In this document: in pieces, positions 1 to 5,475 of the stretch
How the letters are laid out: the number at the start of each line of letters is the position of its first letter
How positions within the stretch are numbered: position 1 is the first letter of the stretch
DNA from: an uncultured Bacteroidales bacterium
GTDB lineage: Bacteria; Bacteroidota; Bacteroidia; Bacteroidales; WCHB1-69
DNA: 5,554 nucleotides
Direction of reading: 5' to 3'
Assembly (NCBI GenBank): GCA_937892025.1
Contig: CALAVA010000293.1
Span: forward strand, 1 to 5,554
The notes under the pieces: generated by a model
What the model was told of the DNA's origin: nothing
The model's input: the letters and a program-made list of their open reading frames with translations, nothing else
The model's database searches: none
Translations under genes and position numbers: made by a program

Positions 1-15
1 TGGATTGGTTTCCAT
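1..15 (-). CDS. 5' end of a gene running off the window (unknown product)
   Basis: An ATG whose first base is at position 15 on the minus strand is preceded by a near-perfect Shine-Dalgarno AAGGAG (22-27) with a 6-base spacer. Only five codons, METNP, are inside the window, so the product cannot be identified. It lies just past an intrinsic terminator, so it is probably read from its own promoter or by readthrough. Since no portal gene is seen between terL and the MuF gene, a structural gene such as portal or scaffold would be a natural guess here, but that is inference from phage gene order only. Confidence 0.6.
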
Positions 16-46
16 AGTTCACTCCTTGTAGGATTAAAATATAAAT

Positions 47-84
47 AAAAAAAAGGTCAGCAGGAATAAACCAACTGACCTTTT
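47..84 (-). terminator. Intrinsic terminator after the com-like gene
   Basis: The 10-bp arms AAAAGGTCAG (51-60) and CTGACCTTTT (75-84) form a hairpin. A further GG/CC pairing (63-64 with 71-72) across a small internal loop closes it more tightly. Read on the minus strand the stem runs into eight consecutive T, the classic Rho-independent layout. On the plus strand only four T follow, so any termination of opposing transcription would be weak. It separates the com-like gene from the gene starting at position 15. Confidence 0.85.
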
Positions 85-95
85 AGATTCCAAGT

Positions 96-269
96 TTATT
101 TTTGTTTCATCTCTTCATTTTTTAATATTTTTCCGTGTTCAATCTCAACTTGAAAAGATATTCTACAACACCTGCAAAATATCTCGTTTATAACTACAGA
201 TTGCTCTGTAAGTTTTAACAATGGTTTATTGCATTTTTTACACCTAAACCAATTCACATTTCCATCCAT
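96..269 (-). CDS. com: Com-like zinc-ribbon regulator, 57 aa
   Basis: This short gene encodes 57 residues. It begins MDGNVNWFRCKKCNKPLLK and carries two CxxC pairs, C10/C13 and C32/C35 (FCRCC), spaced as in a small zinc ribbon. Layout and wording resemble phage Mu Com (Mu begins with a similar R-C-K-x-C-N-K-L-L knuckle followed by a hydrophobic strand and a second CxxC). Mu Com binds mom mRNA and switches on its translation. No mom-like DNA modification gene is visible here, so the target is unknown. The frame has a stop codon two codons before the ATG, which fixes the start unless GTG at codon 5 is used; that GTG has a GGATGGA-like sequence just before it. No Shine-Dalgarno precedes the ATG. 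It is separated from the upstream operon by about 40 bases that hold a promoter. An alternative is a generic phage zinc-finger protein. Confidence 0.72.
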   Translation of the reverse strand: MDGNVNWFRCKKCNKPLLKLTEQSVVINEIFCRCCRISFQVEIEHGKILKNEEMKQK

Positions 270-276
270 AAATTAA

Positions 277-305
277 ATTATATTTACAAATTGGTAAAAA
301 GTAAA
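277..305 (-). promoter_or_regulatory. Sigma70-type promoter for the com-like gene, likely leaderless
   Basis: On the minus strand TTTACT (300-305, 4/6 match to TTGACA) is followed after 17 bases by a perfect TATAAT (277-282). Only seven bases separate the -10 box from the ATG at 269, so transcription should begin at or within one or two bases of the start codon. This would give a leaderless mRNA, matching the absence of a Shine-Dalgarno. In DNA this AT-rich a TATAAT can occur by chance, but the spacing and the -35 make this a good candidate. Confidence 0.6.
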
Positions 306-309
306 GAGT

Positions 310-531
310 TTATTTTAATTCAGCCAATATTGGGAACTTATCCTTAAAAATATCAGCCTGCTCTTTAGTCAAATTATCAGGGTAATCTTTCCAAAAATTG
401 AAAATAATTTTTTTATCAAATGAAAATAAATATTCATCAGCCACTTGAATAATTTTATTATCTTGCAATCTTTCAACAATCCAAATCTTATCATCTGAAA
501 ATTCTTTAGAAAATAAATATTGCTCTTTCAT
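310..531 (-). CDS. Small protein after MuF-toxin gene, candidate immunity protein, 73 aa
   Basis: No family is recognised. The protein is small, soluble-looking and rich in acidic and aromatic residues. It has predicted strands in the first half (DDKIWIVERL, NKIIQVADEYLFSF) and a helical tail (LTKEQADIFKDKFPILAEL). There is no signal peptide, membrane segment or cysteine. Its ATG overlaps the TGA of the upstream minor head gene (ATGA), and a strong GGAGG (538-542, 6-base spacer) lies inside that gene's last codons, so translation is coupled. In MuF polymorphic toxins of temperate phages the gene directly after the toxin often encodes its immunity protein, and small size with tight coupling fits that. 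The role is inferred from position only; an unrelated small head or accessory protein is possible. Confidence 0.75.
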   Translation of the reverse strand: MKEQYLFSKEFSDDKIWIVERLQDNKIIQVADEYLFSFDKKIIFNFWKDYPDNLTKEQADIFKDKFPILAELK

Positions 532-2321
532 TTTTCGCCTCCGCCAATTCCTTTCATCTGCTTATCTTTAGCAGTATTTATATATTCCATAACCTTTATA
601 AACTCTGCATTTTTTCCTAAAGATTCACAATCTATGAGTGCACTTACTCTATTATAGGAATCACGATAGTTTACACAACCAAACCTACCTCTCAATTTTT
701 TATCAATTTCCTTTTTAGTGCTACCAAAAGATTGCCAGCCATTTTTCCAGTTAGGTCTTTCAAGCCTTTGCATTTCCAAATACTCAAAATTATCTCCAAT
801 TTTTCTTACAACCGCACAATGTCTACCTGTAATCAAAAGATAATTTTTATTTGGAGTAATTTTCATCAATAAATTCTTAGCGTTATCAACTTCTTTTGGT
901 GTACTAATTTCTTCAATTTTAACACCCTTAAAATTCTCAAATCGGTTATATTCACGCAAAGAAAATACAGTTTGAGACATTCCACCCCTATAATCCAATA
1001 CATTAAACCCTGCTTTATTTGCCGTAAATGCAAGTGCCAAACTCATGCAACTTCCCTTTGTTCTATCACCACCTTTTAATCGGTCTATAATTTCATCTTC
1101 ATTCAATTCCTTTTCTAGTAAATCAACTGGATTCCTTTCAATATCTAATTCTTCACATCTAGTCCTAACTTTAGATTTTACATCATCTACAAGAACTGGA
1201 AATTTAACATTATCTTTTATTTTATTTTTGCTATTGTTTTTAACAAACTTTTCTTTCCATTCCCTATAACTCATACTAGCAGGCACTTCATATATTTTAT
1301 GATTCTCATCATAAGCCACTCTGTCCGATTCCTCAAACATAGCGTCAATCTCATCTTTCTCAAAATATGGTATTGTGGTACAACGGCAATTCGGGTGCAT
1401 AACTGGATAATTCACACCCTCAATTTTATCGCTTGTCTTAAAATGCTCACCGTCCAACGCTCCGCAATCAGGACAAGTCCTTTCATCTAATCCGCATACA
1501 AACTGATATTCCTTTACCCCATAATCCTTGTAACTCTGCATAGTGGATTCGTTGAATGTATGTATCATTTCAGTTCTTGCTAATCGCTCACACCTGTAAT
1601 AAGCACCGCCCATATTCTTCTGCATTTCACTGGCGATTTTTCTAGGGTTCTGCCCTCTTACAACTCCCTGCAAGAATGTTTTTTCAAGTTCGCTTTCTAA
1701 CTGTGATTTACTTTCCCATACCCTGTCCGAATAGTTAGCACCCAGCCAGCGTTCATCTGCAATCTTGTTGAATTGGTCGTCCGATATTGCGTTGGTGAAT
1801 CCCTGATACTTGCTTAATTCATACGATGTTTTAAGATACGCCCCCTCGCTTGTTTTTAACAATGATTCGGAAAATTGCTTATCTTCTTCAAGCCCCAGTT
1901 TCACAAGGTTGTTTTTAATCCTTGTTTTCAAGTCCTCCAACCTGCTCATATAAGCCTTTGCGGATTGAAGCCTTAATTCATCTTTGTATTTACGCAACAA
2001 TTTGACTGACACCTTGCCGTTAGTTTCCCTAGCAAGTTTATCAATCTCATTGTAGTATTTCGCTATCTCTTGTTTCGCTGATTTCAGTTCGCTAGGATTA
2101 AGACGCTTTTTTACTTCTGAAAGAGTAAGATTATTGTTTTCCGCATACCTACCGTAAAATGCCTCAATTTCCTTATTTATTTCAAGCATTGTGTTTTGAT
2201 ACAGTCCTTTTAAGTGGTCAAGCATTTCCTGCTCCGTCCTGTCGCCTAAACTCTGTTTCAGACTGAATCTGTCCTTCCAATATTGCTCTGTGGATTTTGA
2301 CTTGTATTTGATATTTGACAT
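528..2321 (-). CDS. MuF/SPP1 gp7-like minor head protein fused to a papain-fold toxin-like domain, 597 aa
   Basis: Residues 1-200 are largely helical and charged, as in minor head proteins that sit near the portal. Residues about 205-318 form the MuF (Phage_Mu_F/SPP1 gp7) domain, with the typical run RLARTEMIHTFNEST and the C276, C283xxC286, H309-P-N-C312-R-C314 set that ends the domain. A polar Lys/Asn-rich linker (about 355-372) follows. The C-terminal third has a papain-like pattern: C425 in GSCMSLALAF, H501 in GRHCAVVR, and an acidic/amide third position E516 or Q518 in YLEMQ. This resembles papain-fold toxin 1 (peptidase or glutamine deamidase) tails. Temperate-phage MuF polymorphic toxins share this layout. 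The ATG overlaps the previous stop (TAATG) behind GAGGAA (2330-2335). GC falls at the domain junction. The MuF part is firm; the enzymatic activity is inferred. Confidence 0.9.
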   Translation of the reverse strand: MSNIKYKSKSTEQYWKDRFSLKQSLGDRTEQEMLDHLKGLYQNTMLEINKEIEAFYGRYAENNNLTLSEVKKRLNPSELKSAKQEIAKYYNEIDKLARETNGKVSVKLLRKYKDELRLQSAKAYMSRLEDLKTRIKNNLVKLGLEEDKQFSESLLKTSEGAYLKTSYELSKYQGFTNAISDDQFNKIADERWLGANYSDRVWESKSQLESELEKTFLQGVVRGQNPRKIASEMQKNMGGAYYRCERLARTEMIHTFNESTMQSYKDYGVKEYQFVCGLDERTCPDCGALDGEHFKTSDKIEGVNYPVMHPNCRCTTIPYFEKDEIDAMFEESDRVAYDENHKIYEVPASMSYREWKEKFVKNNSKNKIKDNVKFPVLVDDVKSKVRTRCEELDIERNPVDLLEKELNEDEIIDRLKGGDRTKGSCMSLALAFTANKAGFNVLDYRGGMSQTVFSLREYNRFENFKGVKIEEISTPKEVDNAKNLLMKITPNKNYLLITGRHCAVVRKIGDNFEYLEMQRLERPNWKNGWQSFGSTKKEIDKKLRGRFGCVNYRDSYNRVSALIDCESLGKNAEFIKVMEYINTAKDKQMKGIGGGEK

Positions 2322-2497
2322 TAGTCTTTTTCCTCGAATAAATCTGGATTCTTTTTAATAAAGTTATCCACGATTTTTTTCTTTTCCTCATCATTCAGAA
2401 ACTTCCTGCAACTGATTATTGTCTGCCCGTTGTATGGCAATTTCAGTAGCAGATTCTTGTTCTTTAACTGAATAATCTCAATTCCCTTGTATTCCAT
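2321..2497 (-). CDS. Unknown small protein between terL and the MuF gene, 58 aa
   Basis: No family is recognised. The first half reads like short beta strands (MEYKGIEIIQLKNKNLLLKL, then GQTIISCRKF) and the second half like a charged helix (LNDEEKKKIVDNFIKKNPDLF). There is no signal peptide or membrane segment. The start is set at ATG 2497, because AAGGAG (2505-2510) lies seven bases upstream. The in-frame GTG two codons earlier (2503) would leave only one base between the Shine-Dalgarno and the start. The stop codon overlaps the minor head start (TAATG), so the pair is translationally coupled. It begins about 20 bases after terL, in the place where a portal gene would usually be. It may be a small accessory head protein. 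Confidence 0.8.
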   Translation of the reverse strand: MEYKGIEIIQLKNKNLLLKLPYNGQTIISCRKFLNDEEKKKIVDNFIKKNPDLFEEKD

Positions 2498-2517
2498 TTT
2501 CACGCTCCTTATATATT

Positions 2518-3807
2518 TTATACTTGTATACCGAATTTCTGCAAATCCTCACACCCATATCGCAAGGCATCAGGAATATGGGAAAAATCGTGCTCAGGCT
2601 CATTTGTTATTTTATCTGTCATTTTATCTTTTTTCCAAGCATAATTACTTAATGCTTCAACTGTATGCACACATCTAGGGTGGACTATAATTTCATAATC
2701 CTGCAACTTTTGAATTCCACCAACAACACTTCCAGCACCTTTCCTAGCACCTCTTATCCCATATAAACCTAATAATTTAAGTTCATTTATTGTGCGTGGG
2801 TCTTCACTATCGGCAAGTATCAGGCTTTTTCCAAATCCTGCCGTTATGAGTGCATTGGCAATCTTCCTGTTTTCCATTTGCCGTTCATAATACTCATAGT
2901 AAATGTAAATCCTATAATTCTTCTTGTCCGCATAAGCACCTACAAAAGCAGTAGGGTCATTATAGCCAAAATCCATTCCATTCACTGAAACAAAGTTAGG
3001 CAGTCCTCTTTTATCCTTTTCGTTTGCGTGTTTCTTTATGAGTTCATCAATATCAAATTCTTCTTCTTTCCAATTGGTATAAATAAGACCTTCAGCAATA
3101 CCCCATTCACCCAAGCCTTCAATCTTATATCTTCTAGGGTTTCTTTCTTTCATTATTTCATAAATTCTTTTATCCTGTTCTGAAAGGAATTCATTCATCA
3201 TGTAATTAGTTGTCATTGCAAGCGTATTTTCATCAGGGTTATCAAAGAATCTTTTTTTCAACCAATGGCGGTCACTCCACGGGTTAAATGTTAAAACAAA
3301 TTGATTAAATAAAACATCAGGCAATTCACCACGAATTGACATATCAAGTTTATTAAAATCATCTTCACTTGTTACCTGAAATGCCTCTTCAATCCATACC
3401 CAACACAAAAAACCATCCGCAACCGTGATAGATGTTATTGATTGAGGGTCATCCAATCCCCTGAAAATAATTTGTTGACCACTAGGTAGAAAAGTCAAAG
3501 TATGCTCAGATTTAGGTATTTTCCACCAGCCAGCAAAACCCAATTTATTTATTGCCCATATTAATTGTGCTCGTGTACTATTCCAATTGGTATTCATATA
3601 CCGCCTGATTACTAACAGATTAGGTTTTACCCCATATCTGAAATAGTAATAAGGAATCATATAAGCAAATTTCAAAGCCGTTGTGCTTGACTTCTTGCTT
3701 CCACGACTTCCCTTGCACACTAGATAGCGTTTCTTTGAGAAAATAAAATCATTATAATTACCACCGACCGCTTCCAATAGGTCAACATTCTGCTTTATCA
3801 CATTCAT
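2518..3807 (-). CDS. terL: Terminase large subunit (PBSX/Terminase_3-like), 429 aa
   Basis: This is the ATP-driven packaging motor and headful nuclease. The N-terminal ATPase shows a phage-type Walker A, GSRGSKKS (33-40), a Walker B ending in the catalytic acid (LCWVWIEEA, E140/E141) and the coupling motif LTFNP (172-176). The C-terminal RNase H-like nuclease shows the three acidic positions D279 in GMDFGYNDP, D333 in LADSEDP and D413 in HIPDALRYG. All motifs are present and 429 residues is the usual family length, so it appears intact. The ATG at 3807 is six bases after the ART gene stop. Its ribosome site is weak (GGGATAAAAG, partly inside that gene), suggesting translation is coupled to the upstream gene. 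It acts with TerS on concatemeric phage DNA and docks on the portal. Confidence 0.96.
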   Translation of the reverse strand: MNVIKQNVDLLEAVGGNYNDFIFSKKRYLVCKGSRGSKKSSTTALKFAYMIPYYYFRYGVKPNLLVIRRYMNTNWNSTRAQLIWAINKLGFAGWWKIPKSEHTLTFLPSGQQIIFRGLDDPQSITSITVADGFLCWVWIEEAFQVTSEDDFNKLDMSIRGELPDVLFNQFVLTFNPWSDRHWLKKRFFDNPDENTLAMTTNYMMNEFLSEQDKRIYEIMKERNPRRYKIEGLGEWGIAEGLIYTNWKEEEFDIDELIKKHANEKDKRGLPNFVSVNGMDFGYNDPTAFVGAYADKKNYRIYIYYEYYERQMENRKIANALITAGFGKSLILADSEDPRTINELKLLGLYGIRGARKGAGSVVGGIQKLQDYEIIVHPRCVHTVEALSNYAWKKDKMTDKITNEPEHDFSHIPDALRYGCEDLQKFGIQV

Positions 3808-3813
3808 TTTCTT

Positions 3814-4230
3814 TTATCCCAAATAAACAAATTCCAAGTTCTTACCAGTCCAATCTACATTTTTAGCCTTTACAGTCATTTCAATAACTTTGAAATTAGG
3901 TTTTGGAGTTCCGAATGGAGTTTTAGTCCATTTATCAGCCTGAGCCTTGCTTAAAAACACCCAATCATTTTGATTGATTGTATCACCGGGAGTCGCACGA
4001 TATATTTTTACATCAGCATTTGGATTATTTTTAACCTTATTTATTTGATTAAGAGTTTCAGTAACATTTTTATTATTTTTAACCGAATCAGGCACTTTAT
4101 CTAAAATGGAATTCATTTTATCAACAGTAACACCACGACCAACTGCTTTATTATACTGTTTTCCTTGATAACTTAAATCAATAACACCTGAATTTGTTTT
4201 TTGTAATGGACTTGTTCTACTTTTCCCCAT
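3814..4230 (-). CDS. Mono-ADP-ribosyltransferase-like protein between terS and terL, 138 aa
   Basis: The C-terminal half resembles the small ART domains found in phage head-region and polyvalent proteins. It has Arg in VKIYRATP (R78), a tryptophan then serine in NDWVFLSKAQA (S94), and a final strand with VDWTGKNLEFVYLG (E133). These fit the R-S-E order of ART enzymes, which transfer ADP-ribose from NAD+ to a target. Only one glutamate is present near the end, not an ExE pair, so the acceptor cannot be guessed. Residues 1-70 are polar and probably helical. The start is placed at ATG 4230, six bases after GAGG (4237-4240); ATG 4248 has a purine run immediately against it. The gene overlaps terS by 14 bases and ends six bases before terL, so it belongs to the packaging operon. 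A second insertion-type effector is the best reading; the activity is inferred. Confidence 0.78.
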   Translation of the reverse strand: MGKSRTSPLQKTNSGVIDLSYQGKQYNKAVGRGVTVDKMNSILDKVPDSVKNNKNVTETLNQINKVKNNPNADVKIYRATPGDTINQNDWVFLSKAQADKWTKTPFGTPKPNFKVIEMTVKAKNVDWTGKNLEFVYLG

Positions 4231-4840
4231 TTTCTGCCTCAATTTCATCCTTTTCCATATCAGTATTAAACAAAATCTCTATTTTCTGCTGATTTTCGCT
4301 TTCCTTTAGATTTCTTAAAGCCTCGTTCTTGAAATCCATTATTTCATTTAATTGCTGAATACTACTAAGAATAGCCTCATTTACAGATTTATTACTTATA
4401 TGCTTCCTGCACACCTGAATCCGCTGATAACGCAAAGTGTCTACATCAGCCATTAACTGCTTGATAACTTTCTTTGCTTGTCTAGGTTTCTTCATTTCCT
4501 TTTCTTTCTCAGCAATTTTCCTATCAATAAGGTCTAATTCATCGTAAAAAGCCTCTTCATAGCGTTTAGATTCCTTTTTATTAGTGTATAATAGGTCTAT
4601 AAGTTCATTCATTGCTAGTTCTTTATTCCAAATTGATTTTTCTTTTATTTCATCTTGTGTTTCCTTTTTCCTTTTTTGAAAATAATCTTGTATTTCAGGT
4701 TTAAAAAATAGTTGACTTGCTTGAGAATCAACCACACTCGGTTTCTTACTTTTACTAGATGGAAAAGCCTTAATAAATGCGGTTCTATGATTGTAGCCTT
4801 GTATTATGTACTCTATGTACATTTCCTGATTGTATGTCAT
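4217..4840 (-). CDS. terS: Terminase small subunit, 207 aa
   Basis: The small terminase subunit recognises the packaging start site and delivers DNA to TerL. Residues 1-50 read like the Terminase_2-type helix-turn-helix: an N-terminal helix (NQEMYIEYIIQGYN), then HRTAFIKAFPSS and a helix leading into a PEIQDYFQKRK element. Residues about 65-185 are strongly charged and helical, suited to coiled-coil ring assembly. Position directly before terL (with one small gene between) supports the call. ATG 4840 is the first available start after an in-frame TAG upstream. No Shine-Dalgarno precedes it, but TATAAT lies ten bases away, suggesting a leaderless or nearly leaderless mRNA. The internal ATG at codon 7 has AGGAA almost touching it and would cut into the first helix. 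It is probably the first gene of the packaging operon. Confidence 0.82.
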   Translation of the reverse strand: MTYNQEMYIEYIIQGYNHRTAFIKAFPSSKSKKPSVVDSQASQLFFKPEIQDYFQKRKKETQDEIKEKSIWNKELAMNELIDLLYTNKKESKRYEEAFYDELDLIDRKIAEKEKEMKKPRQAKKVIKQLMADVDTLRYQRIQVCRKHISNKSVNEAILSSIQQLNEIMDFKNEALRNLKESENQQKIEILFNTDMEKDEIEAENGEK

Positions 4841-4920
4841 AATAGTTTTTATTATACATAATTTATGATTTTTTTGCTAGTTTTTCGTTATTTTTACACC
4901 TTTTTCAGCGTATTTTTGAA
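4841..4920. other. Phased T-tracts, predicted curved DNA upstream of terS (candidate packaging or promoter element)
   Basis: On the plus strand T5 or longer tracts start at 4871 (part of T7 from 4869), 4881, 4891, 4901 and 4913. The spacing is thus 10, 10, 10 and 12 bases. Such helically phased A/T tracts are known to curve DNA. The region holds no gene and lies between the upstream terminator and terS. T4-T6 runs continue beyond the hairpin (4968, 4977, 4988, 5000, 5009) with looser phasing. Possible roles are an UP-element-like enhancer of the terS promoter or a pac/cos-region bend recognised by TerS; both are inference. Confidence 0.55.
4851..4879 (-). promoter_or_regulatory. Candidate terS operon promoter
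   Basis: A perfect TATAAT (4851-4856) reads toward terS and ends ten bases before the ATG. The sequence 17 bases upstream (TAGCAA, 4874-4879) matches TTGACA at only three positions, so strength would have to come from the A-tract DNA further upstream or from an activator. An 11-base inverted repeat CATAA-T-TTATG (4857-4867, plus-strand reading) lies in the spacer and could be an operator. A terminator directly upstream means the operon needs a promoter here, which supports the call. Confidence 0.45.
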
Positions 4921-4924
4921 TAAA

Positions 4925-4957
4925 AAACACCGTGAATTTTGCGTTTTCACGGTGTTT
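4925..4957 (-). terminator. Intrinsic terminator upstream of the terS operon
   Basis: Perfect 12-bp arms AAACACCGTGAA (4925-4936) and TTCACGGTGTTT (4946-4957) enclose a 9-base loop. On the minus strand the stem ends in a run of six T, as expected for a Rho-independent terminator. On the plus strand only three T follow. It ends transcription from the SSB-like/87-residue gene block and so separates it from the packaging operon. Confidence 0.9.
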
Positions 4958-5048
4958 AATAGGGTTATTTTAACTGTTTTTTAAGGGTTTTTAGCCTTAT
5001 TTTCCTTGTTTTTCAACACCAAAATAATAGGCTATTTTATCTGAATCA

Positions 5049-5312
5049 TCACCAAAATAACTTCTTGAACATATCTTTCATTGATTTACCTTCACTTTCA
5101 TAATCACCATATTGGTCGTGTAAATAATCATCAAACTTAAACATATTCAAGATTGGTCTTTTCATTATCATTGCCATTGGAACATCAGCAAGGGTTCTTA
5201 CAACTTCATGCGGGATATTATGGTCTGTAAGTGCATTTGCCATATCACCCCAACTGTATGAACAATCAAAACTTCTGTTTTCAACTTCATCACCAAATCT
5301 TAAATCAATCAT
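5049..5312 (-). CDS. Unknown 87-aa protein, 3' end possibly frameshifted
   Basis: No family is recognised. The protein is acidic in its first half, has a helical middle (NALTDHNIPHEVVRTLADVP) and ends KDMFKKLFW. There is no signal peptide or clear membrane helix. ATG 5312 is chosen because GGTGG, within AAGGGTGG (5320-5327), sits seven bases upstream. The same frame stays open upstream to a TTG at 5471, but that part is out of frame with the SSB-like sequence and lacks a ribosome site. The start is 13 bases after the SSB-like stop, so the two were probably co-transcribed. Dropping one base of the A4 run at 5054-5057 (plus strand) would replace the final W and stop with GDDSDKIAYYFGVEKQGK and a stop at 4997. 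The protein would then be 104 residues. Confidence 0.7.
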   Translation of the reverse strand: MIDLRFGDEVENRSFDCSYSWGDMANALTDHNIPHEVVRTLADVPMAMIMKRPILNMFKFDDYLHDQYGDYESEGKSMKDMFKKLFW

Positions 5313-5325
5313 AATTTCACCACCC

Positions 5326-5475
5326 TTAAAATATCGGTAAATCATCAAATAAAGGCATTCCGCTCGCTGAAGGCTTAAATTCTTCATCATTACTTGTAAT
5401 ACTGAAGTCATAAGGAATATGCTCCCAATTCCCTTTGTAATCATCCAATTTTTGTGCAATTTTATTAGCAATTAT
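5326..5475 (-). pseudogene. SSB-like C-terminal remnant or unusual-start gene, 49 codons
   Basis: The frame ends in PSASGMPLFDDLPIF, very like the acidic, Pro-Phe-ending tip by which single-stranded DNA-binding proteins recruit partner proteins. The tip here is DDLPIF, with an extra Ile before Phe compared with the usual DDxPF. Upstream residues include LDDYKGNWEHIPYDFS. There is no OB fold: the frame opens only 49 codons earlier, directly after a TAA at 5476-5478, and has no ATG, GTG or convincing TTG start or ribosome site before the tip region. It therefore looks like the 3' remnant of an ssb-type gene truncated by deletion or a nonsense mutation. It could also be a phage protein with a convergent SSB-like tail, or a gene using a rare start such as ATT. 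Its end feeds the ribosome site of the 87-residue gene. Confidence 0.5.

Noticed and set aside
1045..1490. Plus-strand open frames at 1045-1269 and 1299-1490
   Set aside because: They lie antisense inside the minor head/toxin gene, have no ribosome sites and give low-complexity hydrophobic or Ser/Phe-rich sequence; shadows of the real gene.
310..2497. Possible homology between the 58- and 73-residue proteins (similar helical tails, L-N/T-x-E-E/Q...F)
   Set aside because: The match is limited to short charged helix patterns common in AT-rich genomes; N-terminal halves do not align by eye.
2498..2503. GTG start for the 58-residue gene
   Set aside because: The AAGGAG would be one base away; the ATG two codons later has the normal seven-base spacing.
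2487..2678. Plus-strand 63-codon open frame
   Set aside because: Antisense to the 3' end of terL, which has conserved motifs (HIPDALRYG) in this very stretch; no ribosome site.
4231..4248. Start of the ART-like gene at ATG 4248
   Set aside because: Its purine run abuts the ATG, whereas ATG 4230 has GAGG at a 6-base spacing; the longer form is still possible but less likely.
5313..5471. Upstream extension of the 87-residue gene to a TTG start (140 codons)
   Set aside because: No ribosome site at the TTG, and the overlapping frame gives the SSB-like tail; AAGGGTGG before ATG 5312 marks the true start.
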